Below are positions 19,319 to 28,032 of a DNA stretch of 43,775 nucleotides, piece by piece. The position numbers and the translations under genes are program-made. Under the pieces are notes generated by a model. That model did no database searches and was not told where the DNA came from. It saw only the letters and a program-made list of their open reading frames with translations. Within the stretch, counting starts at the first letter, position 1, and every line of letters begins with the position of its first letter. Source of the stretch: Nanobdellota archaeon (GTDB lineage: Archaea > Nanoarchaeota > Nanoarchaeia > Parvarchaeales > Parvarchaeaceae); the NCBI GenBank assembly GCA_021852135.1, contig JAJZOB010000004.1, positions 1 through 43,775 on the forward strand. The letters are read 5' to 3'.

Positions 19319-19353
19319 TAAAAGGTTTTATTTTTAGATTTTGTATATTGTTT

Positions 19354-19986
19354 ATGATTAAAAGGACATTATACTTGTATATTGGCGTTGTATTGATAAT
19401 TGCAGCATTAGTTCTTTATTTTGGGTTCTTTAGATTAAGCGTTCAAAAGCAAGTTTCAACAGTTCCTTCCAAACCTTCAACTACTCAACTATATCCAATT
19501 AACTACAGCATAAGCAATGACAGTTATGTAAGCAAGGACATAAATTTCACATTTACAAGCTTTTTCTCACCTTGGAATCAAAGCAGTGAATTTTTAGGGA
19601 ATGCATATAACAATCTAATATTTATACCTACTATAACCAATCAATCCAATCCTTTCGAGCTTTCTAGGCCAGTATATGTGCAGTTTTTTGTAAATTCAAC
19701 CAATCTCAGTTTATCGCAGACTAGGAGTCAGTTAATCTCAAATATTATGCAGTCAAATAGCAAAGTAAATTACACATTAAAAAATATTACAATAGGCGGG
19801 TTTAATGGTAATGAGATAGAAATATTGAATAGCAGTTTTATCAATACGACATATTTTGCATTTACAGTTAACAATAATATTTTATACTCATTTGTTCTTT
19901 TTTCGTCAAATTATACGTTAACTGGTCCAGCCGTGGATGCTTTTTCAGAAATGCTTAAAACAGTTTCCATACATCCTGTAAACTGA
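19354..19986 (+). CDS. Small membrane-anchored extracellular protein, 210 aa
   Basis: One N-terminal helix (about residues 5-27, 'LYLYIGVVLIIAALVLYFGF') anchors an exposed domain with many N-X-S/T sequons. The ectodomain layout, a basic amphipathic N-part, 'ITIGGFNGNEIEI' and a C-terminal 'AFSEMLKTVSI', is reminiscent of PsbP/DcrB-like lipoprotein domains; this is a guess from pattern. I start at the ATG at 19354 rather than the TTG at 19348, because the ATG directly precedes the basic 'MIKR'. It follows the giant adhesin by 116 bases that contain AT-rich promoter-like sequence, so it may be independently transcribed but belongs to the same surface theme. Confidence 0.75.
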   Translation: MIKRTLYLYIGVVLIIAALVLYFGFFRLSVQKQVSTVPSKPSTTQLYPINYSISNDSYVSKDINFTFTSFFSPWNQSSEFLGNAYNNLIFIPTITNQSNPFELSRPVYVQFFVNSTNLSLSQTRSQLISNIMQSNSKVNYTLKNITIGGFNGNEIEILNSSFINTTYFAFTVNNNILYSFVLFSSNYTLTGPAVDAFSEMLKTVSIHPVN

Positions 19987-20003
19987 TATTGAAATTGAAT
20001 AAA

Positions 20004-20012
20004 TTTATATAT
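20004..20012 (+). promoter_or_regulatory. TATA box of the PF04008 gene
   Basis: tttatatat is centred about 25 nt before the ATG at 20033, consistent with leaderless transcription. Confidence 0.6.
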
Positions 20013-20032
20013 CTAGTAAGGTTTTCTAGGTT

Positions 20033-20521
20033 ATGAATAAGGATATAGAAGAAGTAAACCTGGATTTTAATGGATTGAATATTATAGTTGGGCAGTCACA
20101 TTTCATTAAAACAGTAGAGGACGTTTATGAAGCTTTAATAACCTCTTTTCCTGGAATAAAGTTCGGATTGGCATTTAATGAGGCATCCGGTGACAGGTTA
20201 ATAAGAAGCGATGGCAATGATGAGGAGCTTATAAAGAAAAGCATTGAATTCGCTGAAAAGATAGGCGCCGGGCATTCTTTTGTGGTTTTGTTGAAAAATG
20301 CATATCCAATAAACGTTTTGAATAGGATTAAACAGGTAATGGAAGTTGTAAATATTTATGCAGCCACTGCAAATCCTTTAAAAGTTTTGATATATGATGA
20401 TGGCAATGAAGGTAGAGCAATAGTAGGCGTTATAGACGGCAAAAAGCCTTTAGGTATAGAAAAAGAGAAAGACAAAAAGAAAAGACGTGATCTTTTGAGA
20501 GATATTGGCTATAAGAGGTAA
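20033..20521 (+). CDS. Adenosine-specific kinase family protein (PF04008)
   Basis: The 162 aa match the compact archaeal/bacterial PF04008 family from end to end: '[16 protein letters not shown]', '[20 protein letters not shown]', '[11 protein letters not shown]', 'PINVLNRIK', 'IYAATANPL', '[17 protein letters not shown]' and 'LLRDIGYK'. The family is named adenosine-specific kinase after structural and binding work on a Pyrobaculum member. The physiological reaction is not well established, so the name should be read as a family label. The protein is soluble, has no signal peptide and is full length. It is followed by tRNA-Met. Confidence 0.9.
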   Translation: MNKDIEEVNLDFNGLNIIVGQSHFIKTVEDVYEALITSFPGIKFGLAFNEASGDRLIRSDGNDEELIKKSIEFAEKIGAGHSFVVLLKNAYPINVLNRIKQVMEVVNIYAATANPLKVLIYDDGNEGRAIVGVIDGKKPLGIEKEKDKKKRRDLLRDIGYKR

Positions 20522-20567
20522 AATTATTATATTATCTGTGTATGATAAATTTTGAAATATCAAAATA

Positions 20568-20639
20568 GTCGGGGTAGTACAGCGGTAGTACGCCGCCCTC
20601 ATGAGGCGGAGGTCATGGGTTCAAATCCCATCCCCGACA
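20568..20639 (+). tRNA. tRNA-Met (CAT)
   Basis: Acceptor 20568-20574 pairs with 20632-20638, D stem GTAC/GTAC, anticodon stem 20593-20597 with 20605-20609, anticodon CAT at 20600-20602, T loop TTCAAAT, discriminator A at 20639, CCA not encoded. The anticodon stem lacks the three consecutive G-C pairs (GGG/CCC) of initiator tRNAs, so it is elongator-like; tRNA-Ile2 with a modified C34 cannot be excluded. Position 37 is G, not the usual A. Confidence 0.88.
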
Positions 20640-20652
20640 AACTTTGATAAAT

Positions 20653-21882
20653 CTAAATTGACATATTTATCGGTATACCATCTGTTCCATATCCGCTGTA
20701 ATCAAGGGCATCTCCATAAAGTGGCCACCATCCCATAAGATCATTATAATTTACAGGTCTGCCATATATCCCTTCATCATAAATTTGCATAATCTGAGAG
20801 GAATTTAAGGAAACATTATAAAATTGCATATTGGCTAAAGTTCCATTGAATATCCTATAGCCAAATTCCGGAGTATTGCCACTATAGACTACTCCCCTAG
20901 CGCCTATGTCCAGTGGCGCTATAGAAGTATATAAAGTACCTGAGACTCTCTGTGAAATGTTAAACTTTCCATCCAAGTATATACTTTCATTTTCCCTTGA
21001 GGCATTATATGTAAAAACATATAAAAACCATTTATTATAAAGATAGCTTGGCTTAACAGCATTTCCACCCGGCGTCCATACCTCTTCATCATTAGTAGAA
21101 TTGACTATGAATGATCTTATAGCGAAATCACCTGAAACAGAACAAGAAGTTCCTAAATCAACGAAGTAACTTTCATTATCGTAGCCTGCGCCATTCTTTG
21201 CTACCAATCCAAAATCATTACAGCCTTGGTTTGAAAGGTCTAGTGTTTTATCTTTAAACCAGATGGCAATTGTAAAACCTTTCTTTTTGTTAAATAACTG
21301 AGAGTTGTTGTCTAAAAGAATGAAACCACCGTGGTAATCGCCATATAAGCTGTTTGGTGGCTCTCTAACAAAGTTTATAAAATTTGCACTAGAAACTTGT
21401 CCAGTTATGGTGCCGGTAGCATTGGAATAGGCAGTACCTGCTGGGCTTGAATAGTAATACTGTAATTTTGCTGAGATAGAAAAAGTTTTACTGGTGTTAC
21501 AGCTGATGCCAGGTATTATTATTTTTACGGAGCTGTCCGGTTTTAATTTTATACTGTGAACAGCAGGAGTTACATTATACAATTTACTGTACTGAGCGTT
21601 AACACCCGAGGCAGAAACTATGTAAAATCCATCCAAATCGACATACAATGCGTTATTTGGAAAAGCGCCAGATTCTACTGAGGCAATTAGACCAAAATTA
21701 TTACAAACTGCGGAGGAAATAATAAATGGTGCAAAACCGCTGCTTGTGGTTGTTACACTACTTGAAGGGTTAAAAATACCCATAGAGTATAGGATTACAG
21801 CTACGATGACTATGATCAGTATTGCCCAACCATAAGTCATCATGTACTCTAATGCGGATTGTGATTTATGCGTTAGGCCCAT
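20653..21882 (-). CDS. Class III signal surface protein with LamG/ConA-like domain, 409 aa
   Basis: The N-terminus has 'KSQSALEYMMTYGW' and a long hydrophobic helix (about 15-36) ending 'SMGIFNPSSS', a class III signal peptide common in DPANN archaea. A small beta domain (about 45-170) precedes a LamG/concanavalin-A-like sandwich (about 175-400). The latter is recognisable from 'FTIAIWFKD', 'SGDFAIRSF', 'KWFLYVFTYN', 'ESIYLDGK', 'DIGARG', 'GTLANMQFYNVSLNSSQIMQIYDEG' and 'DLMGWWPLYGDALDYSGYG'. LamG domains usually bind glycans or proteins. The first 50 residues are almost the same as those of the protein at 28033, with different C-terminal domains. A TATA-like stretch (near 21910-21925 on this strand) precedes the ATG. 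It is transcribed toward tRNA-Met. Confidence 0.87.
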   Translation of the reverse strand: MGLTHKSQSALEYMMTYGWAILIIVIVAVILYSMGIFNPSSSVTTTSSGFAPFIISSAVCNNFGLIASVESGAFPNNALYVDLDGFYIVSASGVNAQYSKLYNVTPAVHSIKLKPDSSVKIIIPGISCNTSKTFSISAKLQYYYSSPAGTAYSNATGTITGQVSSANFINFVREPPNSLYGDYHGGFILLDNNSQLFNKKKGFTIAIWFKDKTLDLSNQGCNDFGLVAKNGAGYDNESYFVDLGTSCSVSGDFAIRSFIVNSTNDEEVWTPGGNAVKPSYLYNKWFLYVFTYNASRENESIYLDGKFNISQRVSGTLYTSIAPLDIGARGVVYSGNTPEFGYRIFNGTLANMQFYNVSLNSSQIMQIYDEGIYGRPVNYNDLMGWWPLYGDALDYSGYGTDGIPINMSI

Positions 21883-22081
21883 ACAATAACTATAGGAATA
21901 AAAGATAAATACTTTATATATTGGGATTTAGGTTTACTAAAGAAATATAAAAAATTTTAGGAAAATCTATTTGAGTAATTTTGTACCCCCTCTCCAAGAA
22001 TCAATGGTTTTATAATATAACGAATAATAAATTAAAACAATTTAATTCCACATTTTTATTCTTTGAATTGCATTAATTTAC

Positions 22082-22498
22082 ATGGAATATGCGTTCTTTT
22101 GGGGATTGGTAACAGGCTTAATAATAATTTCCATTGCTTCTTTCTTTGTACTCAAATACCTTCTTAAGAAGAAAATAGAGCAGTGGGAGAAGTATGAGAT
22201 GCAGAAAGCGCTCGAAAAGACGGTTAATATGCAAAGGCCAATATTGAAAGGAAAGATAAGCGAGCAACTTTACCCCGTTTTATATGAAAAAGAAGGAAAT
22301 CTGTCAGATCTAAGATTTCTGGGTAATCCAATAGACTATATAAAATTCGAGGGCCTTTCAAATTTAAGCGAAACTGGAAAAGTAAAGATAAAATTCATAG
22401 AAATAAAGACAGGTAACGCAAAATTAAATGGAAATGAAGAAGCCGTTAAAAAGGCAGTTGAAGACAAGGAAGTGTATTGGGAAGAAATAACTATTTGA
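22082..22498 (+). CDS. Membrane-anchored Holliday-junction-resolvase-related endonuclease (PF10107)
   Basis: This 138-aa protein matches the family 'endonuclease related to archaeal Holliday junction resolvase'. An N-terminal membrane helix (5-27) and coiled linker (28-48) are followed by the PD-(D/E)XK core. The core comprises 'KGKISEQLYPVL' (Glu61), 'LRFLGNPIDYIKF' (Asp85) and 'FIEIKTG' (Glu107, Lys109), then 'LNGNEEAVKKAVEDKEVYWEEI'. All expected catalytic positions are present. Nuclease activity and substrate are inferred from the family; the membrane anchor is normal for it. The preceding 199-base gap carries only AT-rich sequence. Its 3' neighbour starts 68 bases on with its own promoter-like element. 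Confidence 0.88.
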   Translation: MEYAFFWGLVTGLIIISIASFFVLKYLLKKKIEQWEKYEMQKALEKTVNMQRPILKGKISEQLYPVLYEKEGNLSDLRFLGNPIDYIKFEGLSNLSETGKVKIKFIEIKTGNAKLNGNEEAVKKAVEDKEVYWEEITI

Positions 22499-22566
22499 TA
22501 ATGGTTATTAATAAGTAAAATCTGGCATTTATAAGCGTTTAAATTTTATGATCTACTTAGTATAAT

Positions 22567-24618
22567 ATGGATATTAAAAGGTTTTTTGAGCCCGAGAGCA
22601 TAGCAGTGATCGGCGCATCAAGGGACCCCAATAAAGTAGGCAGTGCCGTTCTGAAAAATTTGATAATAACATTTCGTGGGAAAATCTTCCCAATAAATCC
22701 ATTTGTTGATGAATTGCAAGGACTGAAGGCTTACAAATCAGTAGTGAACGTAAAGGAAAAGATAGACATAGCAGTTATTGCAATTCCTGCAGAGATGGTT
22801 TTAGGGATCTTAAAAGAGTGCGAAAAAGCAAAGATACCCTTGGCGGTAATACTCAGTGCTGGTTTCAATGAAATAGGCGGTGAAGGCACAAAAAGAGAGG
22901 AAGACATAAAGAAATTCCTCTCAAAGGCAAAGATAAGGATAATCGGTCCAAACTGTTTAGGAATAATAAACACAGATCCTAACTTCAATGCTACATTTCT
23001 GGATCCAAACTCAAAGGTAATAAAGGGCCATGCTGGGTTCATATCGCAAAGCGGGGCATTATTAAGTGCAGTAGTGGATGACGCATCTACAAACAACATT
23101 GGTTTCAGTAAGATAATAAGCATAGGCAACGCAACTGACATAAGTGAGGCAGATATAATAGAGAGCTTCAAAACTGATGAAAAGACAAAGGTTCTTGCTC
23201 TTTACCTCGAAGGATTAAACAATGGAAAAGAATTCCTAAAGGCCGGCCAGTCATTCTCGCAAGAAAAACCATTATTGATATTAAAAGGAGGAAAGTTCAA
23301 GTCTACAAGTACAGCAGTTTCTTCTCATACAGGCTCTATGGCCGGAGACTATAAAGCATATGAGCTCGCTTTCAATAGGATAGGTGCCATCTCCGTAGAA
23401 AATATAGATGATTTATTCAATTTTATGAGAGACGCTCCAAACATAAAGGTAAATTCAGACGAAGTTATAATAGCAACGAATGCAGGCGGGGCAGGAGTAG
23501 TCACAACAGATCATATCTCTAGCAGTGGATTGAAGCTTGCAAAGTTCAATGACAAGCTTTTGAATGAGCTAGCTAAGGCTCTTCCGAAAGAGGCAAACAT
23601 ACATAATCCTGTTGACATGGTTGGTGATGCAACCCCTGAAAGGTATAGAGATACTTTGGAGATACTGGTACAGATGAACAAGCCAATAATAATACTATTT
23701 TCTCCACAAGAAATGTCTCAGCCACTAGAAACAGCAAAACAGATATATGAAACACACCTGAGGCATCCGCTTGTGCCATTTTTATCTGTTTTCTTAGGCG
23801 GGGCAAGAGTTGAAAAAGCTAGAAGGTTCCTTCTCGAGAGGAACATGCCTATCTATGAGTATCCAAATGAGGCAGTGTTCATGATAAAAGGGCTGTTTAC
23901 GTATTATTCACATAGGGCGCAGACCTTTAAGATGATAAGCAAGGAAAAAGGAAAATACAGAGACCTTAAACTAAAGACTGATGTTTTTGGAATGGATGCA
24001 AAGAAGATCTTTGATTCAATCGGGATAAAAAGCGCAGAGGGAGTAAAGTTTACTTCCTATAAAGATCTGGAGAAAAACGTGGGAAAAATAGGCTATCCAT
24101 GCGTTTTAAAGATAGAATCCAATTTTCTAGCGCACAAAAACAAAGTAGGTGCTGTTATAGTGGGCATAAAAGACAAGAAGGGACTTGAGGATTCATTCAT
24201 GAAACTTTCAAAGATAGTTAAGGAGCAGAAGATAAATAAAGCGGCATTTGGCATTTATGAGGATGTAAGCAAGTTCGGAGAGGACAAAATGGAGATATTG
24301 GTAGGTGCTCACAGGGATCCACAGTTCGGTCCAATGATTGCAGTAGGCTTAGGTGGAATATTCGCTAATGAACTCAATGAAACCACCTTCCTTTTATCAC
24401 CGATTTCAGATCAAGATATAGACGAATTAAAAGCTTCAAAGATAGGCAGGGTAATAAGTGAATTTGCAAGTGAAAACGTTTTCAACGAATTAATAGGGTA
24501 TCTCTTTAAATTGGATAAATTTATGACTGCAAACAGCAGTGTAAAAGATATAGACTTAAATCCGATAATACTGTTAAAAGACAAATTATTTGCAACGGAC
24601 TTTAAGATATTCGTTTAA
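22567..24618 (+). CDS. ADP-forming acetate/acyl-CoA ligase, fused alpha-beta
   Basis: The enzyme converts acetyl-CoA (or other acyl-CoA), ADP and phosphate to acid, CoA and ATP, the archaeal route of substrate-level phosphorylation in fermentation. The 683 aa contain the CoA-binding Rossmann domain (1-125, 'IAVIGASRDPNKVGSAV'), two succinyl-CoA-ligase-like domains (about 130-290 and 295-450; 'IGPNCLGI', 'GFISQSGAL') and a C-terminal ATP-grasp domain (about 465-683, ending 'DIDLNPIIL'). The phosphorylated histidine is His254 in 'SSHTGSMAGD'. Many archaea have separate alpha and beta subunits; here they are fused alpha-beta. Such fusions are often the main ATP source in fermentative DPANN genomes. 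The start ATG follows a tttataagcgtttaaatttta promoter region. Confidence 0.92.
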   Translation: MDIKRFFEPESIAVIGASRDPNKVGSAVLKNLIITFRGKIFPINPFVDELQGLKAYKSVVNVKEKIDIAVIAIPAEMVLGILKECEKAKIPLAVILSAGFNEIGGEGTKREEDIKKFLSKAKIRIIGPNCLGIINTDPNFNATFLDPNSKVIKGHAGFISQSGALLSAVVDDASTNNIGFSKIISIGNATDISEADIIESFKTDEKTKVLALYLEGLNNGKEFLKAGQSFSQEKPLLILKGGKFKSTSTAVSSHTGSMAGDYKAYELAFNRIGAISVENIDDLFNFMRDAPNIKVNSDEVIIATNAGGAGVVTTDHISSSGLKLAKFNDKLLNELAKALPKEANIHNPVDMVGDATPERYRDTLEILVQMNKPIIILFSPQEMSQPLETAKQIYETHLRHPLVPFLSVFLGGARVEKARRFLLERNMPIYEYPNEAVFMIKGLFTYYSHRAQTFKMISKEKGKYRDLKLKTDVFGMDAKKIFDSIGIKSAEGVKFTSYKDLEKNVGKIGYPCVLKIESNFLAHKNKVGAVIVGIKDKKGLEDSFMKLSKIVKEQKINKAAFGIYEDVSKFGEDKMEILVGAHRDPQFGPMIAVGLGGIFANELNETTFLLSPISDQDIDELKASKIGRVISEFASENVFNELIGYLFKLDKFMTANSSVKDIDLNPIILLKDKLFATDFKIFV

Positions 24619-24638
24619 AAAGCTTTTCATCGTTTAAA

Positions 24639-24649
24639 ACTATTTAAGC
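24639..24649 (+). promoter_or_regulatory. TATA box of the PRC-barrel gene
   Basis: actatttaagc is centred about 27 nt before the ATG at 24671. Confidence 0.5.
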
Positions 24650-24670
24650 TAAAAAACACTAACTTAAATT

Positions 24671-24949
24671 ATGGCTTTAAAATTAAAAAGCGTAGGTTCG
24701 ACTTACGGTTTAAAGGTATACACTGACAACGGAACTTATTTTGGTGAGATAGAGGAAGCAATACTCCAGGACAATAGGATAGTAAGCTGGAGAATAAGGG
24801 CCAGTTCATCCTCTAACTTGTCGAAAATGATAAAAGGAGCAAAGGGTGCAATAATACAGCACAGTCTAGTAAGAGCAATAGGAGACATATTCATAATATC
24901 AAACATAGTGACTTCGCAGTCTGAGCCTGAAACTTCAGAGGCAGAATAA
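24671..24949 (+). CDS. PRC-barrel domain protein, 92 aa
   Basis: The small beta-barrel is recognisable from 'GLKVYTDNGTYFGEIEEAILQDNRIVSWRI' and 'IIQHSLVRAIGDIFIIS', which follow the PRC-barrel strand pattern (also used in RimM and CdvA N-termini). The C-terminal tail is short, acidic and probably disordered ('SQSEPETSEAE'). Stand-alone archaeal PRC-barrel proteins are common but their role is mostly unknown; RNA or protein binding is likely. It has its own TATA box and lies 55 bases before lonB. Confidence 0.8.
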   Translation: MALKLKSVGSTYGLKVYTDNGTYFGEIEEAILQDNRIVSWRIRASSSSNLSKMIKGAKGAIIQHSLVRAIGDIFIISNIVTSQSEPETSEAE

Positions 24950-24971
24950 GCTTTTAAATTAGGAAAAGCTT

Positions 24972-24986
24972 AACTTTAAGTTTTAG
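24972..24986 (+). promoter_or_regulatory. Probable promoter of lonB
   Basis: aactttaagttttag is centred about 27 nt before the ATG at 25005, which supports that ATG over the TTG at 24999. Confidence 0.45.
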
Positions 24987-25004
24987 TAAAAAGTAATATT
25001 GTTT

Positions 25005-26930
25005 ATGGATAATAACTTCAGCATCTCTTTTAAGACTACGGATGACATAAAGATACCTCCAAAGATAGTAGATCAGGTGATTGGGCAAGAGGCAGCTGTC
25101 GAAATAATAAAGAAGGCAGCGATACAACGAAGAAATGTTCTTTTAGTCGGAGCGCCAGGTACAGGTAAAAGTATGTTGGGGCAGGCTTTATCACAGCTAT
25201 TGCCAGCTGAAAAACTGGTAGACATACTTGCATTTCCTAATCCAAAGGACGAAAACGAGCCTACTATAAAGACTGTTCCTGCTGGTGAGGGTAAACGAAT
25301 AGTCAATCAGGCAAAAGCCAGAAACATGTCTGCATTGGGCGGCGGCAACAATATGATAGTCTTTCTAGGTTTCATAGTTGCTTTCTTTATAGCTACATAT
25401 ATAGTCAGTATTTTAGTTTCCAATCAAAGAAATCCAATACTTGCAGCGGCAAATCAAATCTCCGGTACATTGTTCATAATAACAATGCTTATAGGTTTTC
25501 TATTTGTTCTTTTGATGTATAGACTGGGTAGAACATCTTTAAAGGCCAATGTGCCTGCACCCAAGCTCCTTCTAGATAATTCAAGTGCAAAGTACGCACC
25601 TTTCATAGACGCAACAGGTGCAAAGGAAGGCGCATTGCTTGGAGACGTTCAGCACGATCCCTTTCAATCTGGAGGTTTAGGTACACCTGCACACGAAAGA
25701 GTAGTTCTTGGAGACATACACAAAGCTAACGGCGGAGTTCTTTTCATAGATGAAATAGCAAATCTTTCACCTGAAACACAGATACAACTGCTTACTGCAA
25801 TGCAGGAAAAGAAATTAAGCATTACTGGAAGAAGTGAAAGAAGTGCAGGAGCCATGGTGAAAACTAACCCAGTTCCATGCGATTTCATACTCGTTGGAGC
25901 AGGTAATCCAAATACACTAAGCGAGATGAGTCCAGCTTTACGTTCCAGAATAAGAGGTTATGGTTACGAGATTTACATGAATGAGACAATGCCTGATACT
26001 ATCGAAAATAGAGATAAAATAGCAAGGTTCGTTGCACAGGAGATTAGCAAGGACACTAAAATACCTCCTTTTTCAAGGGATGCAGTGGTTGAAATACTAA
26101 ACGAAGCCAGAAGAAAATCAAACAGAAAGGAATCTTTGACTCTAAAGCTAAGAGAATTGGGTGGAATAATAAGGGTAGCAGGAGATATCGCCGTAGAAAA
26201 CAAGCATTCAATTGTAAATAGAGATGACGTATTAAAAGCAAAGAACTACGCAGGTTCATTCGAGCAGCAGATAGCTGCAAGATACATAAAGGAAAAGAAG
26301 GACTATGATGTTATACAAGTAAGCGGCTCTAGGGTAGGCAGGGTAAATGGCTTGGCTGTAATAGAGAATTCGGATTCAGGTTTAATGCTGCCAATCGAGG
26401 CAATAGTTACCAAAAGCATGAGAAAAGGATCCGGAGAAATAATAGCTACAGGAAAACTAGGAGAGATAGCGCAGGAAGCAGTAAAGAATGTATCTGCAAT
26501 CGTTAAGCTGTATGCAAACAAGCCTTTAACGGATTATGATATTCATATACAGTTTTTACAGGCTTATTCAGGCGTTGAAGGAGACAGTGCAAGTGTAAGC
26601 GTTGCAGTTAGTATATTGTCTGCACTTACGAATATTCCCATAAAGCAGTCTGTGGCAATGACGGGTTCATTGTCAATATGGGGCGAGGTTCTTCCTGTTG
26701 GGGGCGTGTCAGCAAAGGTCGAAGCAGCCATAAATGCAGGAATCAAAGAGGTTATAATCCCTGCTTCCAATGTAGACGATTTGGTTTTGTCCGATCCTAA
26801 GGTTGTAAAAATAACGCCTGCAGATTCAATAACAGACGTAATAGAACATGCGATGATTGACAACGCTCAGAAGAAAAAGCTACTTAATACAATAAAGAAA
26901 TCCCTAAAAATAAAGCATGACAAAAAGTAA
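25005..26930 (+). CDS. lonB: Archaeal membrane-anchored Lon protease (LonB)
   Basis: This is the ATP-dependent membrane protease of archaea, which lack FtsH. The 641 aa contain a AAA+ domain with Walker A 'GAPGTGKS' (49-56). Two membrane helices are inserted after it (about 115-137 and 150-170), as is diagnostic for LonB. Then come Walker B '[10 protein letters not shown]', a sensor/arginine-finger region ('[10 protein letters not shown]') and the C-terminal protease domain with the Ser528 ('EGDSAS') and Lys571 ('GGVSAKVEA') dyad. All catalytic elements are intact. I use the ATG at 25005. The 3' end overlaps the rio1-like gene by 14 bases and that in turn overlaps the MGMT-like gene, so the three are probably one operon. 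Confidence 0.95.
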   Translation: MDNNFSISFKTTDDIKIPPKIVDQVIGQEAAVEIIKKAAIQRRNVLLVGAPGTGKSMLGQALSQLLPAEKLVDILAFPNPKDENEPTIKTVPAGEGKRIVNQAKARNMSALGGGNNMIVFLGFIVAFFIATYIVSILVSNQRNPILAAANQISGTLFIITMLIGFLFVLLMYRLGRTSLKANVPAPKLLLDNSSAKYAPFIDATGAKEGALLGDVQHDPFQSGGLGTPAHERVVLGDIHKANGGVLFIDEIANLSPETQIQLLTAMQEKKLSITGRSERSAGAMVKTNPVPCDFILVGAGNPNTLSEMSPALRSRIRGYGYEIYMNETMPDTIENRDKIARFVAQEISKDTKIPPFSRDAVVEILNEARRKSNRKESLTLKLRELGGIIRVAGDIAVENKHSIVNRDDVLKAKNYAGSFEQQIAARYIKEKKDYDVIQVSGSRVGRVNGLAVIENSDSGLMLPIEAIVTKSMRKGSGEIIATGKLGEIAQEAVKNVSAIVKLYANKPLTDYDIHIQFLQAYSGVEGDSASVSVAVSILSALTNIPIKQSVAMTGSLSIWGEVLPVGGVSAKVEAAINAGIKEVIIPASNVDDLVLSDPKVVKITPADSITDVIEHAMIDNAQKKKLLNTIKKSLKIKHDKK

Positions 26931-27624
26931 GGTTTTCTCGCATGTCTTTGATGAGGAAACACTAAGAAATGTAAATAAATTACAAGGAGATGGTTACATA
27001 AGCAATCTTCTCGGGCCAATAGGAACCGGTAAAGAATCCTATGTTTTCTATAGCAAGGATTTCCACGATAGGTTAGTTGCAGTCAAGATACACAGACATA
27101 ATATAAACGCATTCAAAAGTATCCCTTCTTATATACGTTTGAGGGGTAGGAAAAGCGGCGGTTTCATAAAACAGATAAATGACTGGGCAAAATTCGAATA
27201 CAATTTTCTTTCAAAGGCCTATAACCTTGGTATAAATACCCCTGAGCCTATTCGCTGCTATGAAAATATAATAGTTATGCAGTTTTTAGGCACAGAAGAC
27301 AATCCTTCTAAAACTGCTGTAAAGGATAAGGATTTTGATGTAGAAAAATGGTATAATTTGATAACAAGTTTTATAACTATTATGGCAAAAAATGGAATGG
27401 TACATGGAGACTTAAGCCCATACAATATATTAGACTACAAGGGGGAACCATTTATCATAGACTTCTCGCAGGCATTAAAATTTTCTTCCTCAACCATGAA
27501 TTTTTTAATTAGGGACATAAATAACATAAATAACTGGTTTTTGTCGTTGAAGTACCAAAAAATAAAAGAAGTAAATGATATAATTGAGGAGATAGGCTGG
27601 AAAGATGAAAACGAAAGAAGATAA
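26917..27624 (+). CDS. rio1: RIO1-type atypical protein kinase
   Basis: RIO kinases act as ATPases/kinases in the last steps of small ribosomal subunit maturation. The 235 aa show the RIO1 layout: nucleotide-binding loop '[14 protein letters not shown]' (STGKEA type), 'LVAVKIHRH' lysine, 'IRLRGRKSG.....[12 protein letters not shown]', hinge 'IVMQFLG', catalytic loop '[11 protein letters not shown]' with Asp165, and metal-binding 'FIIDFSQAL'. The 'STGKEA' signature is relaxed to GTGKES, but key catalytic residues are kept. It overlaps lonB upstream (14 bases) and the MGMT-like gene downstream (20 bases). A RIO2 call is less likely because no N-terminal winged helix is present. Confidence 0.9.
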   Translation: MTKSKVFSHVFDEETLRNVNKLQGDGYISNLLGPIGTGKESYVFYSKDFHDRLVAVKIHRHNINAFKSIPSYIRLRGRKSGGFIKQINDWAKFEYNFLSKAYNLGINTPEPIRCYENIIVMQFLGTEDNPSKTAVKDKDFDVEKWYNLITSFITIMAKNGMVHGDLSPYNILDYKGEPFIIDFSQALKFSSSTMNFLIRDINNINNWFLSLKYQKIKEVNDIIEEIGWKDENERR

Positions 27625-27916
27625 TGTTTACTTTTTATTGACAAAAATACCGAATGGGAAAGTTACTACCTACGGCAGTATAGCCGAAAAACTTGGGATA
27701 TCTGCAAGAGAAGTCGGCAGGATACTAAGCAGGAATAAACACCCAGAGAAATTCCCCTGCTATAAGGTCGTAAGGTCAGATGGAAGTTTAGGAGGTTATA
27801 CTATAAGAAACAGAAACGATTCCAGTACTTTAAAGGTTAAAAGGAAAAAATTAATAAAAGACCGAGTTAAATTTAATGAAGACAAAGTAGACAAATCATG
27901 CATATTTTATATCTAA
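27605..27916 (+). CDS. Short O6-alkylguanine-DNA alkyltransferase-like protein (MGMT/ATL domain)
   Basis: The domain covers 'LLTKIPNGKVTTYGSIAEKLG', 'AREVGRILSRN', 'FPCYKVVRSDGSLGGY', the DNA-binding and active-site part of MGMT. The acceptor cysteine is present as Cys52 in 'PCYKV', so it is not an alkyltransferase-like protein of the Trp/Ala type. However, the classic PCHRV histidine is Tyr, and the N-terminal MGMT domain is missing. The protein is 103 aa, against about 150-180 for full MGMT. It could repair O6-alkylguanine or only recognise it. A 25-residue lysine-rich tail follows the domain. It is translated with rio1 by a 20-base overlap. Confidence 0.85.
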   Translation: MKTKEDNVYFLLTKIPNGKVTTYGSIAEKLGISAREVGRILSRNKHPEKFPCYKVVRSDGSLGGYTIRNRNDSSTLKVKRKKLIKDRVKFNEDKVDKSCIFYI

Positions 27917-27997
27917 TTAAAATTGCTTACATTCTCTCTAAATTTGTAATTTTTCTTAATGTAATTATTAAAACGAAAAGTAATCTATTCTAAAGAT

Positions 27998-28013
27998 AAA
28001 ATATTTATATTCT
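27998..28013 (+). promoter_or_regulatory. TATA box of the beta-propeller surface protein gene
   Basis: aaaatatttatattct is centred about 27 nt before the ATG at 28033 in the 116-base gap, which otherwise shows nothing but AT-rich sequence. Confidence 0.6.
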
Positions 28014-28032
28014 CCTTTTTATATAAGGTAAT

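Noticed and set aside
22731..23171. 146-aa minus-strand open frame
   Set aside because: It is a shadow of the conserved CoA ligase frame and has no recognisable domain.
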